From contig OZ024915.1 of assembly GCA_964017125.1 (NCBI GenBank), positions 72,422,032 through 72,486,031 on the forward strand: a stretch of 64,000 bases of DNA, in the 5' to 3' direction. Numbering within the stretch: position 1 is the first letter of the stretch; each line of letters starts with the position of its first letter. Both the position numbers and the translations under genes were made by a program. This document shows positions 28,601 through 39,537 of the stretch, one piece after another. The notes under the pieces were generated by a model that saw only the letters and a program-made list of their open reading frames with translations, ran no database searches and had not been told where the DNA came from. This stretch comes from Flabesymbios commensalis (lineage: Eukaryota > Annelida > Polychaeta > Terebellida > Flabelligeridae).

Positions 28601-29364
28601 GTCCCGACATGCCAATAGCACCGATTATCAGATTATGATATAAAAACGAGTTACACGCAATGGCATGGCAGTCACATCTTCATCTATCCAGTTGTCTGCC
28701 ACCGGCAGAACCTGGATAACCCGTATATGTGCTATGAGTTCAGAACCTCCCTCCTCCCTTGCCAATTCACAGTTGATTCAGGCGGCCCAAACAATCTGAC
28801 CTGAGTGTGACCTCCACACTGCAGTCAGTAAACCGGTGACGTCATAATGAATATTCATGTTGCTCGCACCCCTCATTTTCGTACCCGCTTCACACACACC
28901 TGTTGTCAAGGTCAGACTGGTAGTCTGACGGTCAGACCTGATACGGCAAGATGGGCAGTCACGACGTAGCCTCAACTTCAAAATTGTCATGGAGACAAGC
29001 CAACAGACCCCCCTTTAGAAGGGCAGAACGGCAATAAACTTCGAAAAAGGGCAGAACCAGAATTTCAAAAAAAGGAAGGATTCGATGGAAACAAAATTTG
29101 GAGGGCAATCCGACGAAAAATATGAATTTAACCCTTGTGCTACTAGGCCCGTATATGAACGGTTTCAAGATTGTTTAAAACAATATTAAATGCCACTATT
29201 TGAAAATTGGAAAAACGGTTTGTTGGAGGTGATCATTTCATCCTATAATTCAATCTTGGAGATGTCTATTTTCAAATAAAATGTATATTTTTCGTCATAT
29301 GTGAAGCCGGAAATATTACTTTAGCCAAGGCCAAGGTCATTGAGTTTCACAGAATTCCAGCATT

Positions 29365-29738
29365 AAAGGGACTGGCCCACGCTAAAAACATAAAAAAATC
29401 GGTGATTTTATTTTGGCTTCTAAATATGACCATATATGATGTAAACATGTCAATAGACTGGAACTGCTAAAGTTTTCTAATTTTTGTGCTGCGCAAACAC
29501 CAGTTAGGCTAGATATAGAGAAGAAATTCCTGATTTTTAATTATTGAAAACCATGTCAAAAATTAGAAATACGGGAGTTTCGTCTCTATATCTAGTCTAA
29601 CTGGTGAATGCGCAGCATAAAAATTCAAAAAAATTTGCAGTTCTCGTCTATGGACATGTTTACATCATATGGTCATATTAAGAAGCCAAAATAAAATCAC
29701 CGATTTTTTTATGATTTTAGCGTGGGCCAGTCCCTTTA
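29365..29738. repeat. Family E foldback element
   Basis: AAAGGGACTGGCCCACGC to GCGTGGGCCAGTCCCTTT, with a single 100 bp type core hairpin at about 29502-29601. Confidence 0.85.
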
Positions 29739-29930
29739 AATGAATGAAAATTAGAACAATTCAGCGGGACATGTGTTAGCCCATTCATGCCTGTATATAT
29801 CAATTCTCGACTTGTAGGCCTAGTGGATGAAGATGACTTGGAGCGAATGACAAATGAAAAAAAAAATATTGTTATTATTAAACAGTTCCATAAAAATTGT
29901 TATTGTAAAACCCCTAGGTTTTAGTTAATC

Positions 29931-30175
29931 AACCCTTGTCCTGCTGAATTGCTTCAAATGTATTTTTCGTCATTTGAAGCTGGAATTGCTAACGCAATTT
30001 CCAGCTTCAAATGACGAAAATTACTACTATTTATGAAAAATAGACATGTCTGAAATTAAATTATTGGATCAACTAAGGTTCTACTAAAAACTATTTTATC
30101 AAAATTAAGTGATATTTGTATTGATCTAAAACATCCTTAACCCCGTATATATCCGGGCATAGCAGGACAAGGGTT
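29931..30175. repeat. Family I palindromic element
   Basis: Ends AACCCTTGTCCTGCT and AGCAGGACAAGGGTT are exact complements. Inner hairpin TCGTCATTTGAAGCTGGAAT with complement at 29968-30019. A related hairpin without these ends is at 42040-42100. Confidence 0.8.
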
Positions 30176-30647
30176 GAGTCATTCGTCATAGTACACTGTC
30201 CCCATTTAAACACTGTCGCGTTACGCTGAAAATCCTGCCCGAGCGGCAGTTTCGTTTAAATGAAACAAGTAATCATTTCATACAGGGGGAGGGTGGTGGA
30301 AGGGGTCGGGGAAGTCCACTTGCAGTCGGCATGAATCAGCACACGGCGTAGCAGTGTGTAGGCACATACACTGCTACGGAGTGTATCGTCATAGATGCGC
30401 AATGATTTGATGCATCGTGAGAGTTGAAAGGGTTAATAGTGACAGGCAAGCTTATAAATCGAGTGTCACATACCGATACTTTGGCAATATGATCGATGAT
30501 GGACAAAACCGCCTCTGAAATATTTATTCCTACCTATAGAGCACCAGGTCGGTTCACATTCTGGCTACGCCAGTGCATGATACAGGTCTGGGGACACAGC
30601 TCAAATATATAGGGAAGAAATCGGCCAGTCCCGCCAACAAGAACCTT

Positions 30648-30892
30648 TAACCCTTTCAAGCCTGACTTTACATTGTCATCTTCATCCACGACAAGCCGCG
30701 AATTGCTGTCGCAATTCTCGACTTGTAGTGGATGAAGATGACTTGATGTGGGTGAAAAAGTAAGGAAAATTGCCAGGAATGGGTGAACCAGTTTCATGGA
30801 AATATTCTAAAATCCCTAGTTGTAGGAAAATTAGGTCTGTTTTCAGGAGTGTAAAATGATGCTTTAATGCATCGTGGGGACTTAAAGGGTTA
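30648..30892 (-). repeat. Family C element, full length
   Basis: Reverse orientation: AACCCTTTCAAGCCTGAC to GACTTAAAGGGTTA, GATGCTTTAATGCATC near the right end, stem around ACAAGCCGCGAATTG at 30688-30730. Confidence 0.75.
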
Positions 30893-31003
30893 GGCGCAGT
30901 TTACACTCATCTGTTATCAGGTTGATTTGCAGGGTAAGTTATTGACATTGGGAGTGTAATTCGTTTTCGGAAATCAAGATTTGCAAATGTTTGGTGTCAA
31001 ATT

Positions 31004-31362
31004 AAAGGGACTGGCCCAGGCTAAAATCATCATTATTTTGGCTTCTTAATATGACCATATCATGTAAACATGTCCATAGACTAGAGCTGCAAAAGTTTTT
31101 AAATTTTTTTTGCTGCGCATTCACCAGTTAGGCTAGATATAGAGACGAAATTCCCGTATTTCTAATTTTTGACATGGTTGTCAATAATTAGAAATCAGGA
31201 ATTTCGTCTTTAAATCTAGCCGAACTGGTGAATGCGCAGCACAAAAATTAAAACACTTTTGCAGTTCTAGTCTTTGGACATGTTTACATCATATGGTCAT
31301 ATTAAAAAGCCAAAATAAAATCACCGATTTTTTTATGATTTTAGCCTGGGCCAGTCCCTTTA
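31004..31362. repeat. Family E foldback element nested in a family B copy
   Basis: AAAGGGACTGGCCCAGGC to GCCTGGGCCAGTCCCTTT. The flanks (TTTGCAAATGTTTGGTGTCA on the left; GACTTCAAGTGGGTAAAAAG on the right) are the two halves of a family B element. Confidence 0.8.
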
Positions 31363-33252
31363 AACATAACCGAGCAATAGTGAGACTCGACTTCAAGTGG
31401 GTAAAAAGAAATAGTAGTCAGGGCCCATTTTCGAAATTTCTGACTTGGTAAGGCATTTTTTAGTAGAATTTGGCATGCAGTTGTTCTTACACAATTTGGG
31501 AACGCTGATTCCAAATCTGCCCCATGCCAAGCTATATTTTGTGTTTTTCCTACTCAAAATTCAAAAACAAAATGGCCGCCAAAATTAGTGAAAATGTCAC
31601 AAGTCTACATCACGGCTTGGCTTACAATGAACATAAAAACATTATTTCGGTGTATTAAAACCCACCTAAGCAACATACTCGAAGTCCCCTAAATTTCACC
31701 TTGTGCGTTTGCCGCTAGAGGACAAAATCCAAAATGGCCGCCACTTCAAGGCAATGTGCCATAACTTTGCTTCCAAATAACGTAGAGATGTGTTTTTGGT
31801 GTCTACATATAGGTTTATCACACCCGGGAAACCAATTCAGAGCCGTGATAACATCTATTATCTATATTTCACAAAGTATAGGGGAAAAAACAAATGTTGC
31901 GACAGGAAAACCACACATCGTAGTCCAGTGTAATAATAATGATTTATTTAATAAAGTCATTATTTCGCATTTAGAAGCCGAGGAAAACAAACGTAATATC
32001 CGGCATGTTGTAAAAATGTTTAGGCTATTGACAAATTTTTTTTTATGATTGTTGATCATTGTCCGGCACTAGATAACCTGTCGCTCACCATATATCCGTT
32101 CTAGACATATTAGTATATGGCCTATGTGATATCCACCTGCATCGTGTTTTTACAGTACCGTAAGGAAGAAAATAATAATTTAAATCTGCGTTGGCCACGG
32201 GTGCCACCCTCCTGCCCAAGCCCTGTATTAGGGTCAAGCAAAACATGAAGTCAATCCATCAAGGTGGTCTGCATAACCACGGCAATAATGACACACATAC
32301 ATCTTCCATTTCTATTGAGACAAGAAGTCGTTTAAATTTAACAATTTATGATTCTAGTAACTAGTTAAATTGTGCTGGTTAAAACGTGCACATCATATAA
32401 AAATTATGTTTTTCAATCGGATTGACAATTTACATAATCATGATAATAGTATCATCCTAATTTTTATATTTTTGATCAGAATAGATACCGTACAAAAGCC
32501 TGGTAATGCGCTGATAACACAGTTTTCAGACATAATTTAACGAATAAATTCCCAACTATCGGCTCCGAGATCCACACAAAGCCGTAATGTAGGCTACACA
32601 TATTTCTACCCCCATAACTTGAATGAGATAGATGATATCACCATCAATAACTATGATAAAATACAGTTACACGATATCGGAAATCTGTAATTTGGTGCAG
32701 AAGTTGACTTATATATGTTTTGGGCATATAAGATTGATGGTTGAGGACACGCTAGGGTAATGTTGAAAATACTGAGGATGAATTTATTCTATAAATATAG
32801 TATGAACATACACCATCTTCAGAAGATGTTAGTAACTAACCTAGTCATGGCAACTAAATGCTATATAGTGTCATGAACAATGGTAACAATATATGGTAAT
32901 TGGGGCAATACTACCGTTCGTAGCGCGATCAGGATGTTTTGATGAAGATTAACATAAAATACAGAAACTTTCTAGATGTGGTCGTGATATGGTAGAATGT
33001 ATGAGGAATCAGTAGGTTCTGGTCATGCATGCTTCTAATCAGATATAAGATCTTACTCTCACATAATATACAATAACCCAACAGGTTCAGTTGTGTCCTG
33101 AAGTGGTATGGGAGCGACCACCCTATTTTGCAGGCGGATGTATCAATGTTAAAGACAATAAGTCTTACCCCATATAAAGTGATGAAATCATATGATGAAC
33201 GTGAAGATATTTAGGTCCCTAATAACTATATGTCTCTTCCAGACATAGCAGA

Positions 33253-33512
33253 TTAACCCTTTAGGCCCTAACGATGCATTAAAGCATCATTTTACATCCC
33301 TGAAAACGGACTTAATTTTCCTACAACCATGACAACTAGGGGGTTTAGATTTAAAAATTCCATGAAACTGGTTTACCAATACATGGCAATTTTCTTTAAT
33401 TTTTCACCCACTTCAAATCCCCTACATCCACTACAAGCCGAGAATTGTAACAGCAATTCGCGGCTTGTAGTGGATGAAGATGACAATGGTAAACTCAGGC
33501 TTGAAAGGGTTA
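33253..33512 (+). repeat. Family C element inside the 4.1 kb element
   Basis: TTAACCCTTTAGGCCCTAAC to CTTGAAAGGGTTAA; contains GATGCATTAAAGCATC and the ACAAGCCGAGAATTG stem at about 33432-33472. Confidence 0.75.
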
Positions 33513-33887
33513 ATTATCATTAATACAGAGTATTCATTACTTATCTATTATATTCTTTTGTAATAAACACTGATCATCTAATAATCTATGCAAGACACAT
33601 GTATCCTACATCAAAAACATTTCCATGCACACTGCGATGTTATATGCAATGAATATATAACATATAAAGTACAGAATCAGGGAGGATGGCAATACCGTTT
33701 CAGTTCAATGTTCAAATTCACCACATTTGGTAAAGATCAATGCAATTCAACTATTCAATAAATACTGGTGTTTAAGTGTGGAAAATACTGAGGTACATGA
33801 TGGGACGTTAAATGTTATTACGGCAATCAAACTGACAATGTGGTAGTCGTAGGAACTGATGTAAACTTGCGCATTATGCTTTCGAAA

Positions 33888-34190
33888 TGAAATGAAATGA
33901 ATCTGGCTTTAGGCCACCTTTGTGCACATATCGGCTAAACTGGGCCAGGAGAACCCCCTGAGGATGGTGAGATGATTGAGATGACCCTGTCCTCCAGACA
34001 CTGGATTCGAAATTCGAGCCCTGGCGGTCTGAGGCCGATCACGCTACTTTTCGGTCACGGAGGCTCCCCACAATACTGACTTTCACACGTGGACAGTTTT
34101 GTTTCTTTCAAACCGCCGAGACCAGGAACCGAACCCCGTACTCTGACGTGAAAGGCAGTGGTGCTAACCACTACCCTAGGGCCCCCGCCC
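33888..34190 (-). mobile_element. Dimeric tRNA-like SINE inside the 4.1 kb element
   Basis: Flanking repeats ATTATGCTTTCGAAA (33873-33887) and ATTCTGCTTTCGAAA (34191-34205) differ at one base. There is a small internal loss near the first-module boundary (about 34090). Confidence 0.85.
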
Positions 34191-35726
34191 ATTCTGCTTT
34201 CGAAACGTTCTCATCAGAGCAATGCCTAGCTGTGTAAGCCTAGAACTGGTGATATTTATTGTAACATTCAACCGTCTAAATGGCTTCCACAACACCAGCA
34301 CATCAATTCTAAAAGAAAGACATTTAAATTAATTCATAAACATCCAGAACTAGAACTTAACCCAATTGGAGTATTTTAATGTACCCTCTTCGTCAATAAC
34401 CCCTGCCACAAAAAGTGGAAATATTGTTTCCGTTGTATTTCAGGCCTGTTTAGCAATACATAGATCTCTGGCCAGATAACAATATTATAAACATCTATGA
34501 GATTGTGGTTGGAGCTTCATTGATGGACAACTGCAACTAGTTCCCGTGTAAAAGCTTCCTGCTCAACATGAAGAACTATCACATTTAGTTTGATTAAGTG
34601 TGAATTGGGACCACGAGAAAGTAGCCAATGTCGTCCTATCAAGGAGTCGCTACATCAATTACGAAGCTGCACAAATATATGATCAATATATTGATGAGGG
34701 TGACTATTCTAGCAATATCATTATGCAAGATGATGGCATTCATGCAAATCTGAGATATACACAGCAAGCCTATGTAGCTACAGTGATGAAAGTAACACAT
34801 GCTATTTTTGTGCAGTTTCCTCATAGTTAATGTGTTGTTTTTAAATAATCATATTTTTGCATTCCTCTTAACTACATGCAGCATGGAAGCTGAGTTTTTT
34901 GATGCTGTGTAATTTTTTTGTATCAGAAAACTATTTAAGCGCCAAAAATAGCTTCTTACGATATTTAGAAAAATAGCTATAGTACTTGCTGTATAATTGG
35001 CGGCCATCTTGGATTTTTCCCTGAAATTACATGTAATATAATAAAATTTAGAGGTTTTTTTACTGTATTGTATTAGATTTATAGGTATTAAAAACCTATA
35101 TTTGGCCACCAAAAACAACTTCCTATGACTTTTAGAAAAACGTTATGGTACTCCCTGTATTATTGGCGGCCATCTTGGATTTTTTGCGTGATAGTTGACC
35201 AGGTCTTAGAACATGAAATTCCTCAAAACAAAAATGTTATTTTGGACTCGAAAGTCAAGTTTGTGTGTCCGCTGTGCACCCAGACGTGATGTATAATCAT
35301 GATAATTGAGACTTTATCTGCTATTTTGGCGGCCATATTGTTTTGCAATTTTGAAAGGGAAAAACTAAAATTAGAGCTTGGCATGGGGCAGATTTGGAAT
35401 CAGCATATTCGAATTGTGTGAAAATAACTACATGACAAATTCTACTAAGAAATGCGTTACAAACTTCAAGAATGCCTCTTTTTGAAAAATGGGCCCTGAC
35501 TATAGTGTAAAACAGCATTTGAGCCACCTGGGACAACACTGCCATGCCGATCTGGCACTGAGACAACGCTGACAATGCAGACCACCAGCTATAGCAGTAA
35601 AGAATTAATGATTATATTGGCCGAAGACCAATTTGTATTGATTTTCCTGACGGTAGTGTATATATCTAGTGCTGGTGAACCTCAGGGCCGGATCAAGCAT
35701 GTGGGAGGCCCGGGGCCCACCATCTT

Positions 35727-35803
35727 CATCTCGTCGCTAAAGGATCCTATCTGACACTCGTTAAAGTGGCAGATAGGATCCTTTAGCTCCGAGGCGACGA
35801 TCT
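35727..35803. repeat. Hairpin related to the one at 7697
   Basis: TCGTCGCTAAAGGATCCTAT pairs with ATAGGATCCTTTAGC and the following CGAGGCGACGAT. Same loop (GACACTCG) as at 7697. Confidence 0.75.
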
Positions 35804-35809
35804 ATCCAG

Positions 35810-36235
35810 TTGTCTGCTACCGGCAGACTGGTAGTCTGACGGTCTGACCTGACGGGGCAGGGTGGGGGCCCACTTGAGATAGAGGCCCCCTTTTACAATT
35901 ATCCCTATCCATTAGTAGCATAGACTAAACCATACAGGTTACATCCGCCCCTGCCATATTACCGAAAATAAATAAGAAAAACTGAACAGATAATTTTCTT
36001 CGCATATTATATTATGCATAAATACAAAAAGAAAAGCACAATTGAGCTGTAAATCTTACACATGTATATACACAGAGAAAATTGGCTAAACTTTTTCTCA
36101 TGAAAAACTACGGTACTAGCACGATAACAGAGGTGGAAAATTACAACATAGACACTTTTTCAATTTTAATATTGCAAAGTCACTGGTAATGCCACTGAAA
36201 TCCAACTCACGCAGTAGGGGCTATATTCGATTCAA
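35810..36235. other. Anonymous intergenic DNA
   Basis: No gene. The CGGCAGACTGGTAGTCTGAC segment here also occurs at about 28916-28930, so part of this belongs to a dispersed repeat. Confidence 0.35.
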
Positions 36236-36239
36236 CGAC

Positions 36240-36888
36240 ATTGAGTTTTCCAGGCGAACACAATACATTTACCCAATGCTGTCTTAATGTTGGGCCAGCG
36301 TCGTAGATGGTGGGGTAACATTGATTCATTGGCCCTATGTACCTGTGATTGTCGTTTAGGTCCGTTTAGCTGGACAATGCTGAGTCAAATGATGCATTAG
36401 GTGATATATGAGGAGCGCGTAGCGCGGGGCCCTCCGCGAAAGTAACGTCGATACTCGATTTTCTTATTAAGTGACATGACAGATAGGAAACCCTGGCGCC
36501 GAAGGCGCTGAGAGTGATTTTAAGACCTTGAGATCCCTGTCAGATATAAATATATGATTGGAAAACATAAAGTCCTATTTACTGTTTTGTATTATTGTTG
36601 TCTTATATTTGACAACATACTCATCCCCTTTTATACACCCCTCCTAATGAGCCGTGTCTGTTCACGCGTGTACGAGGCTACATTCGCACCACCTGATGGG
36701 AGGTGTTATCATATGTGACAACACCAGACATGCCGTACTGTCATTCCACGGCTGATTGCACTCGGATCAGTGATCAGACAATAAGCAAACATGAGACGTC
36801 AAGCTAATGTTAGTTTATTGTTGGTCCACCGTCTGCGACGCTGGCCCAACTTTAAACAAGCATTAGGTCAGTGTCTCGTGTTTGCTGG
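36240..36888. repeat. Family F palindromes at both ends of a short spacer
   Basis: Copies at about 36247-36325 and 36788-36888. The second is near complete (AGCAAACATGAGACGTC to GTGTCTCGTGTTTGCTGGG). The spacer contains GGCGCCGAAGGCGCTGAGAG, also seen at about 7595. Confidence 0.6.
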
Positions 36889-36905
36889 GCAGCTAGACAG
36901 ATTAA

Positions 36906-37195
36906 GGGCGGGGGCCCTAGGGTGGTGGTTAGCACCGCTGCCTTTCACGCCAGAGTTCGGTTCCCGGCGGTTTGAAAGAAACAAAAATGTTTCTTCCCCA
37001 TCCACGTGTGAAAGTCAGTATTGTGGGGAGACTCCGTGACCGAGAGGTAGCGTGCTCGGCCTCAGACCGCCAGGGCTCGAATTTCGAATCCTGTGTCTGG
37101 AGGACAGTGTCATCTCACCATCCTCAGGAGGTTCTCCTGGCCCAGTTCAGCCTATATGTGCACAAAGGTGGCCTAAAGCCCGATTCATTTCATTT
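36906..37195 (+). mobile_element. Dimeric tRNA-like SINE
   Basis: Starts GGGCGGGGGCCCTAGGG and ends in CATTTCATTTTTTTT. Small deletions in the first box B and before the CTCACCATCC segment. No clear target-site duplication seen. Confidence 0.85.
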
Positions 37196-37490
37196 TTTTT
37201 AGTTAGGGGCCCACATCAAATCTGCAGCTAGATTCGCAAGAAATTCTGCTTGCACAGTAGTCCAAGGAGAAGATCCATAAAATAATCTGACAGGGTGCCA
37301 TATATAATTGCCTTCAAAACTTTATATATTTTTTTAAAAGGTTCTAGGACACTTAAGGGTGGTGTGAATGATTTGTCATGGTCAATGCGCGTCTTGCCAA
37401 AATCATCAAGCTTTTCAAATAAACAATGTAATGTTAGGCTCGTGTCTTGTCAATGCCGTGATATATATATATCTGTACAATATGAAATGC

Positions 37491-37694
37491 CAGCAAACAA
37501 GAGACTGTGAACCAATGGTGGTTTAATGTTGGGCCGACGTCGAAGACGGTGGGCCAGCATTAAACCAGTATTGCGTCAGTTTCTTGTTTGCTGGGAACCG
37601 GGGTGATTCAAATTTTCTAGGATCGACTTTAGAATCTGACGATTATAGACTCCGATTCTGACGTCTAAAGTCAATTCCCGCGCTGAAAAGGTTT
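37491..37694. repeat. Family F palindrome followed by a family D palindrome
   Basis: Family F at 37491-37595 (CCAGCAAACAAGAGACTG to TTTCTTGTTTGCTGGG), family D at about 37615-37694 (centre GACTCCGATTCTGACGTC). Confidence 0.65.
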
Positions 37695-37849
37695 ATTATA
37701 GTGGATGTGATCATCCATAACTATATAGGTTCTCAAATGAAGCAGAAACAGCCAAGAAAGACATTTAATTATATTAGAGGGTCCTGTTTTACCATGTATA
37801 GGCTACTAATTCAAGTGTTTCATCATCACCATGATATGCAGTGACCCAG

Positions 37850-38105
37850 GGGCGGATCTAGCTTTCCAGTGATGGGGGGGGGTTAAAATTTGACATTTTT
37901 TTTATTATTTTACTGTAAAGGGGTGAAGGGGCTGCCCCCGGGGAATTTTTGATTTCCAAAGGTTTTCTCCTGCAATCAAAGGCATATTGAGCACTGTTTC
38001 TCACTCAGTATATCACCAAGTCACAAGGAAACCCTTGAAATAGGTGATGATTTTTTCTGAGTGGGGGTTTAAACCACCCCCCCCCCCTATTGGATCTACC
38101 ACTGC
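37850..38105. mobile_element. Inverted-repeat element with GGCGGATCTAG ends
   Basis: CAGGGGCGGATCTAGC on the left, ATTGGATCTACCACTG on the right, with G and C tracts just inside both ends. Resembles the element at 3413. The rest of 38106-39210 is anonymous, including a plus-strand AATAAA near 39090 with no gene attached. Confidence 0.55.
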
Positions 38106-39212
38106 AGTCAGGACAAGATATTTGCCAAAACTTGTAGCCCTTATTTTCAATATTAGAGTAGTATAAATGTACCCTACACTGACAGCTCTCCCAACCCTTT
38201 AAGCGCTGAAATATTTTTGTATATCAATTTGAAATCATCATAAATATCTTAGTTAGCTCTTAAGGTTATGGGCCTACGAATTAATTTTTACCTACAAAGT
38301 TTTGGGGTCCTGGTGGCGAGACACAAATGTTATTATGTAAGACTTTAAAATTTAAATTTGATAATGTAGGGCTTCAAGGTTTTTTTCAAAAGTGTATGTT
38401 AACCAGTACATTCATATACATGTAGTCCTAAGTGAATTAGCAGAGCTAATTACCTGAGTAACTGCGAAGATCATCTGAGATTACCTGATACATAGGCCTA
38501 CTGTTAATCATAAACTACCTATAGAAACAGGTCGTTATACAAGAATTCCAAGAATGAAAGTGCAATAGTTGTCAACTGGGGGACAAATTCCATTTTTGTA
38601 TGGAATATCCTGCATTAAAAGAATAATTAAGTTTTTACACACAAATATAAAAAAAAGATTAGCTATGGAGGTAAATATATATTATTTATAGAAAAAAAAT
38701 TCTGTCCACATAGTTTGACCCAATATCGGACGAAGTCTAGTAAAAATTATGCCGAGCAAAGCGAATCTGGAATTTTTTAAGGGATCATGTAGCTGATAAG
38801 CTTAAATAATTTTTATTTCAGATGAATTTGAAGAATTAAATTATATTTAAATCATTTCTTTCTGAAACACAGAAAGTTATTTGACACAAACACATTCCCA
38901 CAATTAAAATATAGTTCAACATAATGTTTTTGTTCAGACAAAATCAAAATATAGGTTTTTATAGGTTACATAGTCTTATTTTAGAAAAATTTAGGTTACT
39001 TTTTCAAATATAGGTTTTTAAAAGGTTTTATAGGTTTTACTTCGATGCCTGCATTATTGTTCGGCACTCTGTGTACATACAGTTTGGAGAAATAAAGATC
39101 TTGTATCTTGTTGCATCTTGAATCTGATCACTAGTGTTAGCAAAGAAGTAAATTCTCAATTATCAAGTAGCATCTCAATTGAACCATAAATACATTTTCT
39201 CAGACCACCATA

Positions 39213-39218
39213 TTTATT
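39213..39218 (-). promoter_or_regulatory. Likely HGH1 polyadenylation signal
   Basis: AATAAA on the minus strand 17 nt after the HGH1 stop codon. A second AATAAA overlaps the stop itself. Confidence 0.5.
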
Positions 39219-39234
39219 TTACAATTATTATTAT

Positions 39235-39537
39235 TTATTTCACATCATTAGATGAAGCTGCATTTTTCTCTTCAAGAGCAAGCTTTTTGGTTTCTTCTTC
39301 AATGTCTTTTTGTGCCTGTTCATAGGCCTTGTCCATTTTTTTCTCTATATGTTCTGGTATTTGCACCTCCTTTAAGTTTTCTGACCCAGGCGCTGGCTCG
39401 TCCCCTATCAGCAGAGAGATCAGATTCTCTATGGCGTAATTCGCAGCAGGATCTTTCTCAGATTTGTGAAGTTCCCGGAGAATGATATAGGTATTTTTGT
39501 CACGAACATACTTGCGAGGCACTGCAGTCGCACACAT
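39235..39537 (-). CDS. HGH1: HGH1 coding exon 3
   Basis: Acceptor TTTTTTTCACAG; encodes MCATAVPRKYVRDKNTYIIL and ends KKLALEEKNAASSNDVK then TAA. The C-terminal third is charged and probably helical, as in the human protein. Confidence 0.95.
   Translation of the reverse strand: MCATAVPRKYVRDKNTYIILRELHKSEKDPAANYAIENLISLLIGDEPAPGSENLKEVQIPEHIEKKMDKAYEQAQKDIEEETKKLALEEKNAASSNDVK

Larger units (their letters stand above)
31416..35501. mobile_element. 4.1 kb DNA element with long terminal inverted repeats
   Basis: Left end AGTCAGGGCCCATTTTCGAA and right end TTGAAAAATGGGCCCTGACT are inverted. The pairing continues with mismatches for about 160-190 bp (shared CAAATCTGCCCCATGCCAAG on the left; its complement near 35380). 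The flanks share a 5 bp direct repeat ATAGT (31411-31415 and 35502-35506). Inside are two direct copies of a roughly 165 bp block ending GGCGGCCATCTTGGATTTTT (about 34995 and 35165), a family C element, and a SINE. No transposase-like frame was found, so it looks non-autonomous. Confidence 0.75.

Noticed and set aside
39030-39125. Plus-strand gene end with AATAAA at about 39090
   Set aside because: No open frame or splice signal upstream on that strand; more likely a retroposon tail or chance.
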